Of a stretch of 64,000 nt of DNA, positions 60,505 to 64,000 are shown piece by piece. Numbering within the stretch: the stretch's first letter is position 1; each line of letters starts with the position of its first letter. The position numbers were made by a program, and so were the translations under genes. Under the pieces are notes generated by a model that was not told the origin of the DNA, made no database searches, and was given only the letters and a program-made list of their open reading frames with translations. Source of the stretch: an uncultured Alistipes sp. (GTDB lineage: Bacteria; Bacteroidota; Bacteroidia; Bacteroidales; Rikenellaceae); assembly GCA_910583985.1 (NCBI GenBank), contig CAJTYA010000009.1, forward strand, positions 1 through 64,000. Direction: 5' to 3'.

Positions 60505-61062
60505 CTATTTAGCATTAGCAGATTTACCAGCTTTTCTACGAAGCTGTTCGCCCACGAACTTGATACCTTTGCCCTTGTAGGGTTCGGGCTTGCGCAGAGA
60601 ACGTACCTTGGCGGCGACCTGACCGATCAACTGTTTGTCGATGCTCTTGAACGTGACGATCGGGTTTCCTTTTTTCTCGGTAACGGCCTCCACTTTGATT
60701 TCGGGGGGAAGCTGGACGAAAATATCGTGAGAGTATCCCAGACTGAGTTCGAGAATCTGGCCTTTGGCTTCGGCCTTGAAACCGACACCCACGAGTTCCT
60801 GTTTGATTTCGTATCCGGTGGATACGCCCACGACCATGTTGTGGATCAGGGCACGGTACAGACCGTGCAGCGAACGGTGGCGGGGCTGGTTCGTAGGACG
60901 GGTTACGATGACTTCATTTCCCTCTACGGCTACGTGGATGTCCGCATCAACCTTCTGGCTGAGCTGCCCCAGAGGTCCTTTCACGCTGACCACGTTATCG
61001 GAGCCGACGGTAACCGTCACTCCGGCGGGCAGGTTTACAGGTAATTTTCCAATTCTTGACAT
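60505..61062 (-). CDS. rplF: 50S ribosomal protein L6
   Basis: 185-residue two-domain protein near the GTPase centre. MSRIGKLPVNLPAGVTVTVG opens it; LHGLYRALIHNMVVGVSTGY and the C-terminal RKPEPYKGKGIKFVGEQLRR are the L6 signature. Confidence 0.98.
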   Translation of the reverse strand: MSRIGKLPVNLPAGVTVTVGSDNVVSVKGPLGQLSQKVDADIHVAVEGNEVIVTRPTNQPRHRSLHGLYRALIHNMVVGVSTGYEIKQELVGVGFKAEAKGQILELSLGYSHDIFVQLPPEIKVEAVTEKKGNPIVTFKSIDKQLIGQVAAKVRSLRKPEPYKGKGIKFVGEQLRRKAGKSANAK

Positions 61063-61161
61063 TGCTTGAACTTAAATTTAGTAATCAAATTGTCTTTCCT
61101 TCGCCTTTCGTCTCCGAAAGACGACCTACAGACGATAACGGGCTCGGCCTTTACCGTTCTG

Positions 61162-61560
61162 TTAATAAACGTAGCAGAGCACTTCGCCGCCTACGTTCTC
61201 CTGACGGGCTTTCTTGTCGGTCATGATGCCCTTGGAGGTCGATACGATGGCGATGCCCAGCCCGTTGAGCACGCGAGGCATGTCCGCAGCGCTGGCATAG
61301 CGGCGCAGACCGGGACGGCTCACGCGTTTGAGGCCCTTGATTGCATTGGTCTTCGTCTCGGCGTGGTACTTGAGAGCGATTTTGATGACAGGATGACCCT
61401 TTTCGTCCGATTCGAACTTGTAGGCCAGAATGTAGCCCTGTTCGAAGAGGATCTTCGTGATCGCCTGTTTCATCTTGGAGCCGGGAGCTTCAACCACCTT
61501 GTGGTTGGCTTTCACCGCGTTTCTGACTCTCGTCAGAAAATCCGCAATAGGATCTGTCAT
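61162..61560 (-). CDS. rpsH: 30S ribosomal protein S8
   Basis: 132 residues from MTDPIADFLTRVRNAVKANH at 61560; a longer frame starts 12 codons upstream in AT-rich leader. The C-terminal NGLGIAIVSTSKGIMTDKKA and GGEVLCYVY are typical. S8 binds 16S helix 21 and, in E. coli, represses the spc operon. Neighbouring gaps (99 and 121 bp) are slightly longer than elsewhere in the cluster, without a clear promoter. Confidence 0.97.
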   Translation of the reverse strand: MTDPIADFLTRVRNAVKANHKVVEAPGSKMKQAITKILFEQGYILAYKFESDEKGHPVIKIALKYHAETKTNAIKGLKRVSRPGLRRYASAADMPRVLNGLGIAIVSTSKGIMTDKKARQENVGGEVLCYVY

Positions 61561-61681
61561 GTGGAATGAATTGAAATGATTAGATTGAAAATGCAATATA
61601 CAAATTAAAAATCAGGGCTTAAAGATACGAATAAATATCCGGATTTTAAATCCCGATTTTTAATTTGCAATCGCGAAAATG

Positions 61682-61951
61682 TTACCAGCTCGCCTTTTTC
61701 ACGCCCGGAATGAGGCCCGCAGAGGCCATTTCGCGGAACTGAATGCGGCTGATACCGAACAATCTCATGTATCCTTTCGGACGTCCGGTCAGCTTGCAAC
61801 GGTTGTGCAGACGGATCGGGTTCGAGTTTCTCGGCAATTTAGCCAGCCCTTCCTGATCGCCGGCTTCCTTGAGTGCAGCACGTTTGGCGGCATATCTTTC
61901 CACCAGTTTGAGGCGTTTCACCTCGCGGGCTTTCATCGATTCTTTTGCCAT
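61682..61951 (-). CDS. rpsN: 30S ribosomal protein S14, zinc-free type
   Basis: 89 residues, MAKESMKAREVKRLKLVERY, with CKLTGRPKGYMRLFGISRIQ and the C-terminal SAGLIPGVKKASW. It lacks the CxxC pairs of the short zinc form and is the long C-minus type. 6 bp after rplE. Confidence 0.97.
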   Translation of the reverse strand: MAKESMKAREVKRLKLVERYAAKRAALKEAGDQEGLAKLPRNSNPIRLHNRCKLTGRPKGYMRLFGISRIQFREMASAGLIPGVKKASW

Positions 61952-61957
61952 ATCGCC

Positions 61958-62515
61958 TTAGTTCTTTTTAATGTTCTTGAATGGGAGGCCGAACTGTTTG
62001 AGCAGCGCGTAAGCCTCTTCGTCGGTCTTGGCGGAAGTCACGAACGTGATTTCCATACCCAGAATCTTCGTGATCTTGTCGATGTCGATTTCGGGGAAGA
62101 TGATCTGTTCGGTCACGCCGAGGGTGTAATTGCCCTGACCGTCGAACTTGTCGTTGATTCCCTTGAAGTCGCGGATACGCGGCAGAGCCACGGCCACCAG
62201 ACGTTCGAGGAATTCGTACATCTTGTTGTGACGGAGCGTCACGCGAGCGCCGATGGGCATGCCCTTACGGAGCTTGAAGTTCGAAATATCCTTTTTGGAC
62301 TTGGTCTGTACGGCTTTCTGTCCGGTGATCTTCGTCAGTTCCTCGATGGCCGTCTCGATGATCTTCTTGTCGCCCACGGCCTGTCCGAGTCCCTGATTGA
62401 TGACGATCTTCTCCAGTACGGGAACCTGCATCACGCTGCTGTAACCGAATTCCTTCACAAGGGCGGGCACCACCTGCTCCTTGTACATTTTCTTGAGCGT
62501 AGGAACGTAATTCAT
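61958..62515 (-). CDS. rplE: 50S ribosomal protein L5
   Basis: 185-residue 5S rRNA-binding protein. VPVLEKIVINQGLGQAVGDK, TGQKAVQTKSKKDISNFKLR and NYTLGVTEQIIFPEIDIDK are diagnostic. Its ATG overlaps the rplX stop by one base (TAATG), so translation is coupled. Confidence 0.98.
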   Translation of the reverse strand: MNYVPTLKKMYKEQVVPALVKEFGYSSVMQVPVLEKIVINQGLGQAVGDKKIIETAIEELTKITGQKAVQTKSKKDISNFKLRKGMPIGARVTLRHNKMYEFLERLVAVALPRIRDFKGINDKFDGQGNYTLGVTEQIIFPEIDIDKITKILGMEITFVTSAKTDEEAYALLKQFGLPFKNIKKN

Positions 62516-62838
62516 TATTTGATTTCCTCCCCTGACTTTTTAGAGTAACGCACTAATTTTCCGTCTGCGCCGGCCTTGCGTCCGATACGGGTAGCCTTAC
62601 CGCTTTTCGGATCGACGGGCTGCAGGTTCGAGATGTGAATCGGAGCTTCCTGCTTCACGATACCACCTTGGGGATGCTTGGCATTGGGTTTGGTATGCTT
62701 GCTGATTATGTTCACGCCTTCGACGATCGCTCTCTGCTTTTCGACCAGAATTTCGAGCACCTTGCCCTGCTGGCCTTTGCTTTCGCCGGCGTTTACGATA
62801 ACCGTATCCCCTTTCTTGATATGTAATTTCACTGACAT
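62515..62838 (-). CDS. rplX: 50S ribosomal protein L24
   Basis: 107 residues. The KOW motif is KGDTVIVNAGESKGQQGKVL; KRAIVEGVNIISKHTKPNAK lacks only minor variants of the usual L24 pattern. Assembly initiator binding 23S rRNA. Overlaps rplE by one base. Confidence 0.97.
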   Translation of the reverse strand: MSVKLHIKKGDTVIVNAGESKGQQGKVLEILVEKQRAIVEGVNIISKHTKPNAKHPQGGIVKQEAPIHISNLQPVDPKSGKATRIGRKAGADGKLVRYSKKSGEEIK

Positions 62839-62856
62839 CTTAAAATCTTTTAAAGA

Positions 62857-63222
62857 TTACAATACTTCGGGAGCGAGCGAGATAATCTTCATGTAAGAGT
62901 CACGCAATTCCCTTGCGACGGGGCCGAAAATACGCGTCCCTCTCATCTCGCCTTGGTTGTTCAGAAGCACGACGGCGTTGTCGTCGAAACGGATATAGGA
63001 TCCGTTGGCACGTCTGATCTCCTTCTTGGTTCGCACTACGACCGCTTTGGAAACGGTACCTTTCTTCATGTCGCCGGAAGGGGTGGCGCTCTTGACGGTC
63101 ACCACAATTTTATCGCCAATCGTCGCATAGCGTTTGCCCGTCCCGCCCAGCACGCGGATACACAGGACTTCTTTCGCGCCGCTGTTATCAGCTACCGTTA
63201 GTCTGCTTTCTTGTTGTATCAT
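62857..63222 (-). CDS. rplN: 50S ribosomal protein L14
   Basis: 121 residues. MIQQESRLTVADNSGAKEVL and the signature AVVVRTKKEIRRANGSYIRF, ending in IISLAPEVL. Contacts 16S rRNA in bridge B8. Starts 2 bp after rpsQ. Confidence 0.98.
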   Translation of the reverse strand: MIQQESRLTVADNSGAKEVLCIRVLGGTGKRYATIGDKIVVTVKSATPSGDMKKGTVSKAVVVRTKKEIRRANGSYIRFDDNAVVLLNNQGEMRGTRIFGPVARELRDSYMKIISLAPEVL

Positions 63223-63224
63223 GA

Positions 63225-63479
63225 CTATTTAGCTCTTTCAATTATTTCTACTAATCTCCAACGCTTGGTTTTGCTGAGAGGCCTCGTCTCGGCGATCTTC
63301 ACGGTATCGCCGGGGTTGCAGGTGTTGGTTTCGTCGTGAGCCACGAACTTGGTCGTTTTATTGACGAACTTACCGTAGATCGGATGTTTTTCCTTTCTAT
63401 TGATGGCAACCGTAATGGATTTTTCCATCTTATTGCTGACAACCACCCCGATTCTTTCCTTTCTGAGATTTCTTTCCAT
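63225..63479 (-). CDS. rpsQ: 30S ribosomal protein S17
   Basis: 84-residue OB-fold protein, MERNLRKERIGVVVSNKMEK, with GDTVKIAETRPLSKTKRWRL near 58. Binds 16S rRNA helices 7 and 11. Confidence 0.98.
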   Translation of the reverse strand: MERNLRKERIGVVVSNKMEKSITVAINRKEKHPIYGKFVNKTTKFVAHDETNTCNPGDTVKIAETRPLSKTKRWRLVEIIERAK

Positions 63480-63485
63480 GGGTAA

Positions 63486-63683
63486 TTAACTTTTTACGTT
63501 TTGCTTTTCAGCAAGGATCGTCAACATCCGGGCAATATCCCTGCGTGCTTTTTTCAATGTGGTCGGATTCTCTACCGGAGAAACTGCGTGATTGAGCTTC
63601 TGGCGGAGCAGTTCGGTCTTTTCCGCTTCGATTCTTTCGGCAATTTCGGCGACGGTAAGTTCTCTTATTTCAGAAGTTTTCAT
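63486..63683 (-). CDS. rpmC: 50S ribosomal protein L29
   Basis: 65-residue two-helix protein at the tunnel exit, MKTSEIRELTVAEIAERIEA, with LRQKLNHAVSPVENPTTLKK and RRDIARMLTILAEKQ. Confidence 0.97.
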   Translation of the reverse strand: MKTSEIRELTVAEIAERIEAEKTELLRQKLNHAVSPVENPTTLKKARRDIARMLTILAEKQNVKS

Positions 63684-63686
63684 CTC

Positions 63687-64000
63687 TTAGATCGAATTTT
63701 CGGTGTAATCTCTTCTCACAATAAACTTAGTCGTAATGGGAAGCTTCTGAGCACCCAGACGAAGCGCTTCCTGAGCCACTTCCAAGGGCACCCCTTCGGC
63801 TTCGATAAGGATACGGCCCGGAGTGACCGGAGCGACGAACCCTTCGGGAGAACCTTTACCTTTACCCATTCGCACTTCGGCGGGTTTCTTCGTAATGGGT
63901 TTGTCGGGGAATATTCTGATCCAGATCTGACCTTCACGTTTCATGTAGCGCACGATAGCCTGACGTGCGGCTTCTATCTGGCGACCGGTTATCCAAGTAG
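63687..64000 (-). CDS. rplP: 50S ribosomal protein L16, partial
   Basis: The visible 104 residues are the C-terminal three quarters of L16; the start lies beyond the window edge. WITGRQIEAARQAIVRYMKR, then GQIWIRIFPDKPITKKPAEV and RMGKGKGSPEGFVAPVTPGR are diagnostic. The ORF usually reported from an internal ATG at 63953 is truncated. First visible gene of the cluster; the S10 genes presumably continue beyond 64000. Confidence 0.97.
   Translation of the reverse strand, partial: TWITGRQIEAARQAIVRYMKREGQIWIRIFPDKPITKKPAEVRMGKGKGSPEGFVAPVTPGRILIEAEGVPLEVAQEALRLGAQKLPITTKFIVRRDYTENSI

Noticed and set aside
1..64000. CRISPR array or insertion sequence
   Set aside because: No short regularly spaced direct repeats with unique spacers, and no transposase-like frame, were seen; the tandem arrays at 21102, 26844, 5721 and 13468 have no spacers.

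Overview
The window looks like a contiguous stretch of chromosome from a GC-rich member of the Bacteroidetes, most likely Alistipes or a close Rikenellaceae relative. The grounds are promoters of the Bacteroidetes type (TTG or TTTG, about 19-21 bases, TAnnTTTG) upstream of many genes, the near absence of Shine-Dalgarno sequences, protein families typical of the phylum, and a ribosomal-protein cluster in the order usual for it. Genus is inferred from composition and protein character, without a database search.

Layout. 1-5600: adenosylhomocysteinase and a stand-alone flavokinase (minus strand) face a MerR regulator, a Nif3 protein, a C4 zinc-ribbon coiled-coil protein, an ECF-like sigma factor and a 47-residue ORF. 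5600-7100: a gene-free gap with 191-bp imperfect direct repeats. 7100-11000: etfB, etfA and an acyl-CoA dehydrogenase, an acyl-CoA to flavoprotein electron-transfer module. 11600-14700: a divergent AraC/nitroreductase pair, a gap with 176-bp tandem repeats, and ung. 14700-18060: an apparent prophage remnant (LexA-like XRE-S24 repressor, a small acidic protein, a terminase small-subunit candidate and an intact terminase large subunit) with no other structural phage genes. 18400-24400: AraC regulator, bioA, a tandem repeat carrying promoters and hairpins, a radical SAM protein overlapping a GT87-like membrane protein, and prfB read through a programmed +1 frameshift. 24400-28100: a decayed inverted copy of part of a coiled-coil membrane-protein gene, the intact gene, an array of about 85-bp repeats each carrying a -7 box, and a DUF3108 secreted protein. 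28100-47500: mostly housekeeping genes (recG, ispG, valS, lon, mnmA, a DUF975 protein, an orphan BlaI-type repressor, a ClC channel, trpS, an MsbA-like ABC exporter). 47500-53100: very sparse, holding an orphan 131-residue protein behind a strong promoter and a long hairpin leader, and eno. 53100-64000: the S10/spc/alpha ribosomal cluster on the minus strand from rplP (cut by the window edge) to rplQ, with secY, map, infA, a 38-residue rpmJ and rpoA, closed by a strong terminator.

The core genes account for translation, protein export and turnover, isoprenoid synthesis, repair and tRNA modification. The less ordinary material is between genes: several repeat families, two of which place a promoter box in each unit, structured leaders before the orphan 131-residue gene and the BlaI gene, and unusually long GC-rich gaps (0.3-1.7 kb) in which long open frames exist on several strands but none resembles a protein. 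No CRISPR array, insertion sequence, rRNA or complete tRNA was seen.
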